This document shows positions 43,636 through 54,299 of a DNA stretch of 64,000 nt, one piece after another (within the stretch, counting starts at the first letter, position 1; every line of letters begins with the position of its first letter). The notes beneath the pieces were generated by a model, which saw only the letters and a program-made list of their open reading frames with translations, had not been told where the DNA came from and searched no databases. The position numbers and the translations under genes are program-made. This DNA is from Paenibacillus alkalitolerans (GTDB lineage Bacteria > Bacillota > Bacilli > Paenibacillales > YIM-B00363): NCBI RefSeq assembly GCF_016482785.1, contig NZ_JAEMXM010000016.1:48974-112973 (forward strand). The letters run 5' to 3'.

Positions 43636-44736
43636 TTGCAAAATAACGCTTACTGCGATATTCCGCCGGTTTTGGCGGTTGTCGTTCCATGTTATAACGA
43701 AGAAGATGCGCTGCCGGAATCGATTCGCCAATTGATTCGGAAGCTGGATGAAATGAGCGGAGACGGTCTTATTTCATCCCACAGTTTCCTCTTGTTCGTT
43801 GATGACGGAAGCCAAGACAGCACTTGGCCCATTATCGAGCAGTACCGGGCTATGGACGGACGGATTTGCGGTATGAAGCTTGCCCGCAACGCCGGTCATC
43901 AGAACGCTTTGTTGGCGGGACTGACGTCGGCGGCCGAATGGGCGGATTGCGTGATCTCGATCGATGCCGATTTGCAGGACGATATCGAATTGATGAGCGA
44001 GATGGTGCGGCGATTTCTGGAAGGGAACGACATTGTTTACGGCGTCCGCAGCGAACGCGAGAAAGATTCATGGTTCAAACGGACAACGGCGGTGACGTTT
44101 TATCGTTTGATGGCTCGATTCGGCGTACGAATCGTGTTCAATCATGCGGACTATCGTTTGATGAGCCGCCGCGCGCTGCTGCAGCTGGCGGAATTTCGCG
44201 AAGTGAATTTGTTTTTGCGAGGGCTCGTTCCGCTGCTCGGTTTCCGTTCCGCACAAGTGGTTTACAAGAGGAAGGAGAGGCAAGCCGGGCAGTCGAAGTA
44301 TCCGTTCCGGAAGATGCTCTCGTTCGCCTGGAACGGAATTACGTCGTTTAGCGTCATTCCGATCCGGCTTGTTACGCTCGCGGGATGTACGCTGTTTGTT
44401 ATCAGCGTCGCGGCGGGCATATACGCATTATACGCGAAGTGGACCGGAAGGGCCGTAACCGGATGGACGTCGCTCATGGTATCTCTTTGGTTTATCGGCG
44501 GGGTACAGTTAATATGCCTCGGGTTGGTAGGCGAATATATCGGAAAGATATATAAAGAAGTCAAGCATAGACCCCTTTATATCGTGGAGCAAGTATTAAA
44601 GGACGATAACAGTGCGAAGATAGCCCGCGATTGGCGTATGCCGCTTTCCAGCAGAGCCGCGGCAGGAAGTTTCGACGAGCGGATGGAAAAGAATGAGACC
44701 GGTGATTCGAATGATTCGGGAGCGCTTTATCAATGA
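43636..44736 (+). CDS. Glycosyltransferase family 2 (GtrB/polyprenyl-phosphate type)
   Basis: A 366-residue GT-A glycosyltransferase: VVVPCYNEEDALPESI near 16-31, FVDDGSQDSTWPII near 53, ISIDADLQDDIELM (the D-x-D metal site) near 113, then an amphipathic region and two C-terminal helices (LAGCTLFVISVAAGIYAL, SLMVSLWFIGGVQLICLGL). This is the layout of GtrB/ArnC-like enzymes that load a sugar onto undecaprenyl phosphate. Start TTG 43636 fits the TTAGGG at 8 bases; GTG 43627 is possible. Its stop overlaps the next ORF by ATGA. Confidence 0.87.
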   Translation: MQNNAYCDIPPVLAVVVPCYNEEDALPESIRQLIRKLDEMSGDGLISSHSFLLFVDDGSQDSTWPIIEQYRAMDGRICGMKLARNAGHQNALLAGLTSAAEWADCVISIDADLQDDIELMSEMVRRFLEGNDIVYGVRSEREKDSWFKRTTAVTFYRLMARFGVRIVFNHADYRLMSRRALLQLAEFREVNLFLRGLVPLLGFRSAQVVYKRKERQAGQSKYPFRKMLSFAWNGITSFSVIPIRLVTLAGCTLFVISVAAGIYALYAKWTGRAVTGWTSLMVSLWFIGGVQLICLGLVGEYIGKIYKEVKHRPLYIVEQVLKDDNSAKIARDWRMPLSSRAAAGSFDERMEKNETGDSNDSGALYQ

Positions 44737-44903
44737 GACAATGGAACATCCCGTTGTTGGTGATCTTCTTTGGCGCGGCTTGCCTTCTGGCGGCCGCGCT
44801 GTTTGTTCGGCCGATCGTCGGAACAAAAATATTTCGTCTATGTGGAACGTGCTGCGCCGCTTGTTGTGGCAGAAAACTTATAAATTATATATCGTTTAAA
44901 TAG
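44733..44903 (+). pseudogene. Coupled ORF, apparent stub of a membrane glycosyltransferase
   Basis: An ATG overlaps the glycosyltransferase stop (ATGA at 44733-44736), the usual sign of translational coupling. The product begins MRQWNIPLLVIFFGAACLLA, a single signal-anchor helix, then after about 30 residues turns into a cysteine-rich tail that does not look natural and stops at 44903. In other frames the DNA after 44820 reads EQKYFVYVERAAPLVVAENL before a stop, which looks more coding-like. I infer an internal deletion of a large membrane protein normally partnered with GtrB-type enzymes. Confidence 0.5.
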
Positions 44904-45018
44904 CAGCTACGCCTGCATTGTTTTACAATGGTTGGGAAGCGGGCTAACGCCTCGCGCATTCCGTTGGAAGCTGCCCTCTGGCGTCCGGAGAAGATGAAAT
45001 GAAGGGGCGGGGGTTTTT

Positions 45019-45747
45019 GTGGGAGAAGGTACGAGGATCGTTCCATTAGGGGAATGCGCGCTCATTGTCAAATTCGGCGACGGTATCGATCTCGTTACGC
45101 ACCGCCGGGTGGTTGAATTGACGCGCAGTTTGGAGGAAAATCCGTTTCCCGGGTTTCAAGAAGCGGTGCCGTCTTATGTATCCGTGGCAGTATATTATGA
45201 TCCGGTCGCCATTGTTAAGACCGGCCGGTTAGCAGACGGCGCTCAAGCGCAAGTCCGTTCATGGTTAACGGAGCGGGTGTCGCTTGTTGAAGCCGCCGCT
45301 GATACGAACGGAGGCGGCATGGCCGGAACCGCGGTTGATATCCCCGTCTGTTACTGCTCCAAGTGCGGTCCGGATTTGCCGTTCGTTGCCGAACATAACA
45401 AACTTTCACCGGAGGACGTTATTAAGATCCATACGTCCGGATCGTATACGGTTTATATGATCGGTTTCATGCCAGGATTTCCGTATCTCGGAGGGATGGC
45501 GGAGCGAATTTCGGCGCCTCGTCTTGCAACGCCAAGGAAGCGTGTTCCCGCCGGGAGTGTAGGGATCGCAGGAAGTCAGACGGGCATCTATCCTTTCGCT
45601 TCACCAGGCGGATGGCGGCTGATCGGCCGCACTTCCATGCCGCTGTTTCAACCGGAGCTTGTACCCCCGAGTTTGTTGACAGCGGGAGATGCGATACGAT
45701 TCAAGGAAACAACCCACTCGGAGATGGAAGATGGGGGTTCCTTATGA
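45019..45747 (+). CDS. pxpB: 5-oxoprolinase subunit PxpB (KipI-like)
   Basis: A 242-residue protein of the allophanate hydrolase subunit 1 fold, with GECALIVKFGDGID near 10, IHTSGSYTVYMIGFMPGFPYLGG near 136-158 and the family TPRKRVPAGSVGIAGSQTGIYPF near 171-193 ending in SPGGWRLIGRT. With PxpC and PxpA it forms the ATP-dependent 5-oxoprolinase that returns pyroglutamate to glutamate; in Bacillus the homologue KipI also inhibits the sporulation kinase KinA. It starts at GTG 45019 behind GGGGCGGGGG. First gene of pxpB-pxpC-pxpA. Confidence 0.92.
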   Translation: MGEGTRIVPLGECALIVKFGDGIDLVTHRRVVELTRSLEENPFPGFQEAVPSYVSVAVYYDPVAIVKTGRLADGAQAQVRSWLTERVSLVEAAADTNGGGMAGTAVDIPVCYCSKCGPDLPFVAEHNKLSPEDVIKIHTSGSYTVYMIGFMPGFPYLGGMAERISAPRLATPRKRVPAGSVGIAGSQTGIYPFASPGGWRLIGRTSMPLFQPELVPPSLLTAGDAIRFKETTHSEMEDGGSL

Positions 45748-46787
45748 CATTGAAAATTATAAAGCCCGGGCTGTTCACAACGGTGCAGGATCGCGGAAGG
45801 AAAGGTTGGCAGCAATACGGTGTGTCCGTCGGGGGGGCGATGGATGAATTATCGCTGCGGTTGGCCAACATGCTTGCAGGAAATCCGGAAGATGCCGCGG
45901 CACTGGAAATGACATTGTCCGGGGCCGTCATGTCCGTTGAGGAAGAGGTCGTTATGGCGGTGTGCGGCGCCGATATGAATGCGACTGTCAACGGGCTTCC
46001 TCTACCGATGTGGCGGCCGGTAACGATTCCGATGGGGAGTACTATACGGTTCGGGACGGCGGTGGAAGGATACCGGACCGTAGTAGCGTTACGCGGCGGA
46101 ATATCGGTGCCGGAGGTGCTTGGGAGCCGTTCAACGGCTGTGCCAAACCGTTTCGGAGGCTTAGAAGGAAGAGTTCTTAAGTCAGGAGACCGGCTGGAAA
46201 CGTGTGTGTGCAGGCAAAGGAATGAACAACGTTGCCCGGAGACGGGGAATCGGACCGGCAACGGTTGTTTCAGCGCCGCGGCATGGTTTCTTGGCGTTGA
46301 ATGGCGAACGCCCGTCATGAACAAGCTCGAGGATGAAGTTACCGAGGTGCGCGTGATGCCCGGGTGTGAGTGGGATCGGTTCGATGATGCAAGCAAGAGC
46401 CGGTTCCTCGGAGAAACGTTCGTCATGTTGGCTCAGTCCGACCGCATGGGCGCTCGATTGTCGGGACCGTCGCTGCAAACATTGCCGGGGAGGGATATGC
46501 TTTCGGAAGCGGTGATGATGGGCACCGTGCAAGTACCTCCTGACGGACAACCGATCGTGTTGATGGCCGACCGTCAAACGACAGGAGGTTATCCGCGGAT
46601 CGCACAGGCCGCGTCCGTCGACCTTCCCGCGATCGCCCAAATGCGCCCGGGTGAGCGTATAAGATTTCGGTTGATCGATGCACAAGAAGCTGAAGCCTTG
46701 TTGATAGGCCGAGAACGAAATTTGGAGCTTCTCCGTTCGGGATTAGCCTTGTTGAAAGACAAAGAAGCGAGGAGGGGGTATATTTGA
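45744..46787 (+). CDS. pxpC: 5-oxoprolinase subunit PxpC (biotin-dependent carboxyltransferase-like)
   Basis: A 347-residue protein of the allophanate hydrolase subunit 2 (KipA) family: IIKPGLFTTVQDRGRKGWQQ near 5-24, GVSVGGAMDELSLRLANML near 26-44, and near the C terminus the conserved GDRQTTGGYP-like ADRQTTGGYPRIAQAASVDL. Its ATG overlaps the pxpB stop (ATGA), indicating coupled translation. Partner of PxpB in the oxoprolinase complex. Confidence 0.92.
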   Translation: MTLKIIKPGLFTTVQDRGRKGWQQYGVSVGGAMDELSLRLANMLAGNPEDAAALEMTLSGAVMSVEEEVVMAVCGADMNATVNGLPLPMWRPVTIPMGSTIRFGTAVEGYRTVVALRGGISVPEVLGSRSTAVPNRFGGLEGRVLKSGDRLETCVCRQRNEQRCPETGNRTGNGCFSAAAWFLGVEWRTPVMNKLEDEVTEVRVMPGCEWDRFDDASKSRFLGETFVMLAQSDRMGARLSGPSLQTLPGRDMLSEAVMMGTVQVPPDGQPIVLMADRQTTGGYPRIAQAASVDLPAIAQMRPGERIRFRLIDAQEAEALLIGRERNLELLRSGLALLKDKEARRGYI

Positions 46788-47536
46788 AAGTTTCGATAGA
46801 TATAAACTGCGATCTTGGCGAAAGCTTCGGTGTGTACCGTATGGCCGACGATGAGCGGCTGTTGGACTGGGTGACCTCGGCGAACGTGGCGTGCGGTTTC
46901 CATGCAGGCGACCCTTCGACGATGCGCCGCGCCGTGAGAGCTTGCCTGGCGAAAGGCGTTGCGATCGGCGCGCACCCGGGTTTGCAGGATTTGGCCGGAT
47001 TCGGCCGCCGGGCAATGTCGATTTCGTCCGATGAAGCATATGAAATCGTACTTTACCAAGTTGGAGCGCTGGACGCCTTCATTCGGGCAGAAGGCGGTTC
47101 CTTGCGGCATATAAAACCCCACGGAGCGTTGTACCATATGGCGGAAAACAACCCCGGCATAGCGGAAGCGATCGTTCGAGCCGCGGCCGCATACGATGAC
47201 GGCATAGCCGTGTACGGCATTGCGCATGGAAAATTAGCCGCTTGCGCGGACCGTTTCGGGTTGAAGGCGGTACATGAGGCGTTTGCCGACCGGACCTATG
47301 AGAGCGCAGGAAAGTTAACGCCGCGATCGTCGGCACATGCGGTCATCGCCGACCCGCAAGATGCGGCGAAACAAGCGCTTCTCATTGCGAAGGACAGATG
47401 CGTAATCACCGTTAGCGGAGATCGAATTCCGCTGCAAGCGGACTCCATATGCATCCACGGCGACAGCTCTCATGCGGCGGCAACGGCAGAGGCGATACAC
47501 CGGGCGTTCGTTGCTGCCGGGCTAAAGGCAACCTAA
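46784..47536 (+). CDS. pxpA: 5-oxoprolinase subunit PxpA (LamB/YcsF family)
   Basis: A 250-residue protein with the LamB/YcsF pattern: DINCDLGESFGVYRMADDE near 5-23, SANVACGFHAGDPSTMRRAV near 35-54, IGAHPGLQDLAGFGRR near 64, and HIKPHGALYHMA near 107. It starts at TTG 46784, overlapping the pxpC stop by 4 bases, behind GAGGAGGGGG. It completes the oxoprolinase operon and is followed at once by a terminator that includes its stop codon. Confidence 0.93.
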   Translation: MKVSIDINCDLGESFGVYRMADDERLLDWVTSANVACGFHAGDPSTMRRAVRACLAKGVAIGAHPGLQDLAGFGRRAMSISSDEAYEIVLYQVGALDAFIRAEGGSLRHIKPHGALYHMAENNPGIAEAIVRAAAAYDDGIAVYGIAHGKLAACADRFGLKAVHEAFADRTYESAGKLTPRSSAHAVIADPQDAAKQALLIAKDRCVITVSGDRIPLQADSICIHGDSSHAAATAEAIHRAFVAAGLKAT

Positions 47537-47548
47537 TCGGTTGCCTTT
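47524..47548 (+). terminator. Terminator hairpin overlapping the pxpA stop
   Basis: A perfect 10-bp stem, AAAGGCAACC and GGTTGCCTTT, with a 5-base loop that contains the TAA stop codon. T tail is short. Confidence 0.65.
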
Positions 47549-47635
47549 ACGTATAAACGATATGGATGCTGCCTATTGTACGGAATGCGGCGGACGGCTT
47601 AAGCGAGTACGTCATTTAGCGGAAGTTTTTCTTGC

Positions 47636-47735
47636 AACATAAGAATTTACTTTTTTTCATCTGAAAACTTTTAAATTCTTATGTTATAAGCCGGCCGAAG
47701 AACGGTCCGGATGAACTCACGTGCCGTTCTTCGGC
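47636..47735. repeat. Two adjacent inverted repeats
   Basis: AACATAAGAATTT (47636-47648) pairs with AAATTCTTATGTT (47673-47685), 13 bp perfect. A second hairpin, GCCGAAGAACGG (47694-47705) with CCGTTCTTCGGC (47724-47735), 12 bp perfect, follows and probably terminates the minus-strand gene at 47756. The first may be a short mobile-element-like palindrome. Confidence 0.6.
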
Positions 47736-47755
47736 ATTTAAGGTATCCTTCGGAC

Positions 47756-47974
47756 TCAGCCAGCAGCGGATGTATTGGTTTCTTGCAGCTTGTTCTTGAT
47801 GAATTGTATTTTCTTTAAAGCGTAGAAACGAAGGGGCGCGCCGGTCAATTGGCTAGGCTTAATCGTTGCATTCGTGTCATTGTCGATAATCGTCACTGTC
47901 CCGTTCGGATAAAACCGGAACGTATAATCGAATCCTCGTTCCATAAAACGATAATTTCTCAACGTGTTTGCCAT
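47756..47974 (-). CDS. Small hypothetical protein
   Basis: A 72-residue protein, MANTLRNYRFMERGFDYTF at the start, then RFYPNGTVTIIDNDTNATIK (a beta-hairpin-like segment) and a basic helix near the C terminus. ATG 47974 has TAGGTGG 9 bases upstream. It looks like a real small gene of unknown function and ends before its own hairpin terminator. Confidence 0.62.
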   Translation of the reverse strand: MANTLRNYRFMERGFDYTFRFYPNGTVTIIDNDTNATIKPSQLTGAPLRFYALKKIQFIKNKLQETNTSAAG

Positions 47975-48135
47975 ATGCAGCACCACCTATCAGAACATTT
48001 GTTTGTATACAATATACCAAACATTCGTTCGATTGTGAAGGGTTTTTTCAAATAAATTACAACAATCGGTTCCAGGCAGGATTTTCAAAGTTCGTCTTCG
48101 AATACATAATTGATGCGAATGAAAGGAGAGAAAGC

Positions 48136-48660
48136 ATGGATCAATTGCGATATCCGATAGGAAAATTTCGTTGGGAAGGCTCGGCAAGCGAAGAGCAAAT
48201 CTCCAATTGGATTGACGAAATAGAGCGTTTGCCCGGAAAACTGCGCGACAGCGTGCGGAATATGACCGGCGAGCATTTGGACACTCCGTACCGTCCCGAA
48301 GGGTGGACCGTGCGACAAGTCTTGCACCATGTGGCCGACAGCCATATGAACAGTTACGTCCGGTTTAAGCTGGCTGTTACGGAAGACCGGCCGACCATTA
48401 AACCATATCGGGAGGAAGTTTGGGCCGAGTTGGAGGATTCGTCGCTTCCTCCGGAAATATCGTTGCAATTGTTAGACGCTCTGACCGAACGATGGGTTGT
48501 CTTCCTGCGATCTCTAACTCCGGCTCAGCTTCAGCGAACGTTCTTGCATCCGGAATCGGGTGCAACCCGCATCGATCAAGCAATCGGTTTATACGCTTGG
48601 CACGGCGCGCATCACTTGGCGCATGTCGAAAACTTGAAACAGCGAATGGGATGGTCGTAG
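48136..48660 (+). CDS. bstA: DinB-fold metal-dependent transferase YfiT/BstA
   Basis: A 174-residue four-helix-bundle protein very close in pattern to Bacillus subtilis YfiT (BstA), a bacillithiol S-transferase candidate: LRYPIGKFRWEGSASEEQI near 4, LDTPYRPEGWTVRQVLHHVADSHMNSYVRFKL in pieces near 51-82, and YAWHGAHHLAHV near 154-165. The three metal-binding His are all present. GAAAGGAGAG precedes ATG 48136. Substrate range in this organism is inferred from the homologue. Confidence 0.9.
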   Translation: MDQLRYPIGKFRWEGSASEEQISNWIDEIERLPGKLRDSVRNMTGEHLDTPYRPEGWTVRQVLHHVADSHMNSYVRFKLAVTEDRPTIKPYREEVWAELEDSSLPPEISLQLLDALTERWVVFLRSLTPAQLQRTFLHPESGATRIDQAIGLYAWHGAHHLAHVENLKQRMGWS

Positions 48661-49211
48661 TGGAGAAGAAAAGAGGCTTCGGCCCGGCATTATGGGATTG
48701 GACGAAAACGGGGATCGTAGCGGTGTCCGCAGCGGTCGTAATCAACGCATATGTGCTGCAGGCGTTTCAAGTGAAAGGGGAATCGATGCTCCCGACACTG
48801 CACAATTCGGACTCGACCTTTGCGTTTAAAATGCAGTCCTCATACGAATACGGCGATATCGTCATTATCGACAGCCGCATCGGAAAACAGCGGTCATGGC
48901 TTGACCCGGTGTTTGAGCATCCTCTCGTGGCGAAGCTCAGAGGAGCGGAGTCGGAGTATCTTTGGGTCAAAAGAGTGATCGGCAAACCCGGAGATACGCT
49001 GGAGTTTCGGGATGGAGTCGTTTACCGGAACGGAGAGCCGCTCAAAGAACCTTATGTTTCCGAGCCGATCAAATCTCCGGCGGAAACCGTAACCGTTCCC
49101 GTAGGACATGTGTTCGTGATGGGCGACAACCGGAACAACAGTACCGATAGCCGCGTGATCGGCAGCATTCCGCTCGGCAACGTGGTGGGGAAGGTTATTT
49201 TTTCATATTAA
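48660..49211 (+). CDS. Type I signal peptidase
   Basis: A 183-residue membrane-anchored signal peptidase I: N-terminal anchor TGIVAVSAAVVINAYVLQAF, catalytic Ser42 in KGESMLPTL, catalytic Lys104 in EYLWVKRVIGKPGD, and box E GDNRNNSTDSR near 153. It cleaves signal peptides at the outer membrane face. The start is probably GTG 48660, which overlaps the bstA stop (TAGTG) with GGGATGG upstream; ATG 48651 in the same frame is possible. Coupled to bstA. Confidence 0.92.
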   Translation: MEKKRGFGPALWDWTKTGIVAVSAAVVINAYVLQAFQVKGESMLPTLHNSDSTFAFKMQSSYEYGDIVIIDSRIGKQRSWLDPVFEHPLVAKLRGAESEYLWVKRVIGKPGDTLEFRDGVVYRNGEPLKEPYVSEPIKSPAETVTVPVGHVFVMGDNRNNSTDSRVIGSIPLGNVVGKVIFSY

Positions 49212-49303
49212 ATATGCGATTGAGTTTCGGCGCAGGCATATGCTTGTCCCGGCAAAACATGCTATAGTAATATACGATATTTCACGAAAGGGGACTTATC
49301 AGA

Positions 49304-50329
49304 ATGTCCAAGTTGAAAGTTGCCGTCATCGGCTGCGGATCCATCACCATCCACCGGCATGCGCCGGAGTATGCCTCGAATCCGAATGTCGAGATCGTCG
49401 CGTTCGTCGATCCGGTTCAGGAGCGTGCGGAGAAGCTGGTCGCAAAATATGGCGGTAAAGCATATACCGATCACAATGAAATGCTGAAGGCGGAAAAGCC
49501 GGACGCCGTGAGCGTCTGCACGCCGAACGCTCTCCACGCGCCGATCTCGATTGATGCTGCCGACGCCGGCGCTCACGTGCTTTGCGAAAAGCCGATGGCC
49601 GTCTCGGCCGATGAAGCTCAAGCGATGATTGAAGCGGCGAAAAAGAACGGCGTATATTTGATGATCGGACACAACCAGCGCTACATGCCTCCGCATGTCA
49701 AAGCGAAGGAAATATTGAAATCCGGCAAAATGGGCAAAGTACTTACGTTCCGCACCTCCTTCGGACACCCGGGACCGGAAGGATGGAGCATCGAAGGCAA
49801 AGGCGGCTGGTTCTTCCAGAAAAATAAAGCCTTCGTGGGCGCGATGGGCGACTTGGGCGTTCACAAAGCCGACTTGATCCGCTGGCTTCTGGATGACGAG
49901 GCAGTTGAAGTGGGCGCATTCGTCGGCACGCTCCACAAGGAAGACACCGACGTTGACGACAACGCCAACTGCATTCTTCGCATGAAGAGCGGCGCCATCG
50001 GTTCTTTAGTCGCTTCTTGGACATATTACCGCGGCGAAGACAACAGCACGGTTCTATGGTGCGAGAACGGGGTTATGAAAATCGGAACTCATCCGGAAGA
50101 CCAAGTGATCGTTGAGCTTCGCAACGGAACTGTGGAAAAATATCAAGTGGGCGGCATCTCCACGAACGAAAAGCAGCTGTCCAGCGGCGTGATTGACGCT
50201 TTCGTCGAGTCGATTTTGACGAAGACGCCTCCGTCCGTCTCAGGCGAAGAGGGAGCGAAGTCGCTCGCGGTTATCCTCGCCGCCATGGAATCGCAGGACC
50301 GCAATACGATTGTTAAAGTCAAGGCGTAG
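49304..50329 (+). CDS. Gfo/Idh/MocA-family oxidoreductase
   Basis: A 341-residue NAD(P)-dependent dehydrogenase: LKVAVIGCGSITIHRHAPEY near 3-22, PDAVSVCTPNALHAPIS near 66, the catalytic-Lys motif HVLCEKPMAVSADEA near 90, and AMGDLGVHKADLIRWLL near 180-196. AAAGGGG lies before ATG 49304. It stands alone between signal peptidase and zur with its own terminator; the substrate (probably a sugar or inositol derivative) is unknown. A third member of this family in the window, apart from the pair at 32-35 kb. Confidence 0.9.
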   Translation: MSKLKVAVIGCGSITIHRHAPEYASNPNVEIVAFVDPVQERAEKLVAKYGGKAYTDHNEMLKAEKPDAVSVCTPNALHAPISIDAADAGAHVLCEKPMAVSADEAQAMIEAAKKNGVYLMIGHNQRYMPPHVKAKEILKSGKMGKVLTFRTSFGHPGPEGWSIEGKGGWFFQKNKAFVGAMGDLGVHKADLIRWLLDDEAVEVGAFVGTLHKEDTDVDDNANCILRMKSGAIGSLVASWTYYRGEDNSTVLWCENGVMKIGTHPEDQVIVELRNGTVEKYQVGGISTNEKQLSSGVIDAFVESILTKTPPSVSGEEGAKSLAVILAAMESQDRNTIVKVKA

Positions 50330-50336
50330 CATGAGT

Positions 50337-50379
50337 AAAACTTCCTCGTTCGGAACAGCCGAATGAGGAAGTTTTTTTT
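50337..50379 (+). terminator. Rho-independent terminator
   Basis: AAAACTTCCTCGTTCGG pairs with CCGAATGAGGAAGTTTT (one G-T pair) around a 5-base loop, followed by a T run. Confidence 0.9.
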
Positions 50380-50452
50380 CGGCAATTTTGACGAAATCGT
50401 GTTTTTCGTGCATCATATAAGCTATATTGATTGATCCGGGGGAGAGAAGAAA

Positions 50453-50875
50453 GTGAAAGCTCATGAGATCATTGACGCTATGTCAAAGCAAGGGCTGCGC
50501 ATTACCGACCAGCGGAAGACGCTTGCGAGGCTGTTTGCCGAAGCTCCCGGTTACTTGTCGGCGAAAGATGTATACGAATCGATGGGAAAAACGTATAGCG
50601 GTCTAAGCTTCGATACGGTGTACCGCAACTTGCGGCTGTTGAACGATCTGGATGTGCTGGAGCAATTCGTCTTTGAAGACGGCGTGAAATTCCGTGCCCA
50701 CTGCAGGGAGCACGGTCATCATCATCATGCCATCTGCCTCCAATGCGAAAAGACGTATCCCGTCCCGTTCTGCCCGATGGACGTGCAGGTGAATTTACCC
50801 GATGGGTTCGACGTCGTCAAGCATAAATTCGAAATTTACGGCACTTGCCGCGAGTGCAGGAGCCGCAGCCATTGA
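50453..50875 (+). CDS. zur: Zinc-uptake regulator, Fur family
   Basis: A 140-residue Fur-family repressor most like Zur: [20 protein letters not shown] near 14-33, the recognition helix [16 protein letters not shown] near 48-63, the His-rich [15 protein letters not shown] near 84-98 and a second structural zinc pair CREC near 133. Zinc-bound Zur shuts off zinc import; a perfect Zur-type palindrome precedes znuA in this same window. It starts at GTG 50453 behind GGGGGAGAGAAG. Its stop overlaps the yidD start. Confidence 0.9.
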   Translation: MKAHEIIDAMSKQGLRITDQRKTLARLFAEAPGYLSAKDVYESMGKTYSGLSFDTVYRNLRLLNDLDVLEQFVFEDGVKFRAHCREHGHHHHAICLQCEKTYPVPFCPMDVQVNLPDGFDVVKHKFEIYGTCRECRSRSH

Positions 50876-51162
50876 AGCCGGCGGCTAAGTTGGCGCTGCA
50901 AGCTCCGATCCGGTTTTACCGAGCGGTTCTTTCTCCGTTGAAGCCGCCGACATGCCGCTTCTACCCGACATGTTCGGCGTACGCGCTGGAAGCGATCGAC
51001 GTCCACGGTCCGCTTAAGGGATCTATTCTCGCCGCTAAACGTATCGCGAAATGCCATCCGTTTCATCCCGGAGGGATCGATCCGGTACCGCCGCGGACAA
51101 CGGGGGAGGATCGGCCGCCTGATGACGCCTCCTGTCTTGACTTTGACGGCGGAAATAGGTAA
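50872..51162 (+). CDS. yidD: Membrane protein insertion efficiency factor
   Basis: A 96-residue YidD protein: [32 protein letters not shown] spans residues 10-42 with the conserved cysteine pair, then [19 protein letters not shown]. It is a peripheral membrane protein aiding YidC/SpoIIIJ-dependent insertion. It starts at TTG 50872, overlapping the zur stop (TTGA), behind AGGAG. The zur-yidD pairing is unusual to me, since yidD is more often linked to rnpA/yidC genes in other phyla, though it is unlinked in many Bacilli. Confidence 0.93.
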   Translation: MKPAAKLALQAPIRFYRAVLSPLKPPTCRFYPTCSAYALEAIDVHGPLKGSILAAKRIAKCHPFHPGGIDPVPPRTTGEDRPPDDASCLDFDGGNR

Positions 51163-51186
51163 TCTAATGGGAAATACGGTATCCTG

Positions 51187-53459
<2,273 letters not shown>

Positions 53460-53477
53460 ACGCAAAAAAGGTTGCCG

Positions 53478-53531
53478 CCATGGGATCAGAATGTTTATAC
53501 TCGCATTACGCGAGTCCGTTCTGGTCTCATG
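53478..53531. terminator. Imperfect hairpin after metG
   Basis: CATGGGATCAGAA pairs with TTCTGGTCTCATG, enclosing ACTCGC / GCGAGT, followed by CGCTTTT. Probable terminator of metG. Confidence 0.6.
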
Positions 53532-53573
53532 CGCTTTTAATCATTTATCTTTTATAGAGACGGGGAGAGACGA

Positions 53574-54236
53574 ATGCTGGAATTATCCGTGCTTTGGTTT
53601 GGGTTGCTGCTTGGAATTAGGCACGCGATGGATGCGGATCACGTTGTCGCGGTAACGACCATCGTCAGCCAACAGCGGAAGTTGATCTTCGCCGCGTTGA
53701 TCGGCGCCGTTTGGGGACTTGGGCATACGGTGACCATTGCGCTGATCGGATCGTTAATAATTTACCTTGAATGGGAGATCGCTCCCCGCATCGGTCTGTC
53801 CATGGAATTTGCTGTAGGCGTGATGATTGCAATTTTGGGAATCGTCAGTTTACGCAGTTTTTGGAAGGGACACACTCATAAGAAGAATGAAGCTCCGGTT
53901 ACTCGGAAGACGTTTCTTAAACCGTTGATCGTCGGTCTTGTACACGGCGCAGCCGGCTCGGCCGCCGTGGCGCTTCTCGTACTGCACACAATTGCGGATA
54001 CGAGAGTATCGATTCTTTATCTCCTTGTTTTCGGACTCGGCACGGTTGCCGGCATGATGGGAGCGACGGTGATCATCGGCTTACCGTACATATTTTCCCG
54101 CAGCTACGGCATCATTCATCGCGGATTGGGCTTGGCCACATCCGTATTCGGCATAGGCTTCGGTCTGCTGCTTATGTATGAGCTCGGAGTCGGCAACGGT
54201 CTGTTCACCGAACACCCGACGTGGACGCCGGAGTAA
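53574..54236 (+). CDS. NicO/UreH-type nickel or cobalt transporter
   Basis: A 220-residue membrane protein with six or seven helices. Helix 2 carries the HX4DH nickel/cobalt permease signature in GIRHAMDADHVVAVTTI near 15-31, followed by WGLGHTVTIALIG near 47; helix segments SLRSFWKGH (a His-containing loop) and GLVHGAAGSAAVALLVL near 122 also fit the family. No urease or hydrogenase genes are in the window. Nickel, cobalt or another metal could be the substrate. GACGGGGAGAG precedes ATG 53574. Confidence 0.85.
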   Translation: MLELSVLWFGLLLGIRHAMDADHVVAVTTIVSQQRKLIFAALIGAVWGLGHTVTIALIGSLIIYLEWEIAPRIGLSMEFAVGVMIAILGIVSLRSFWKGHTHKKNEAPVTRKTFLKPLIVGLVHGAAGSAAVALLVLHTIADTRVSILYLLVFGLGTVAGMMGATVIIGLPYIFSRSYGIIHRGLGLATSVFGIGFGLLLMYELGVGNGLFTEHPTWTPE

Positions 54237-54299
54237 GCAGCTCGCATCTGCACGGAGACGATTGAGTGAAGGACGCCGATGGCGTTTTAGGTTATGGCC

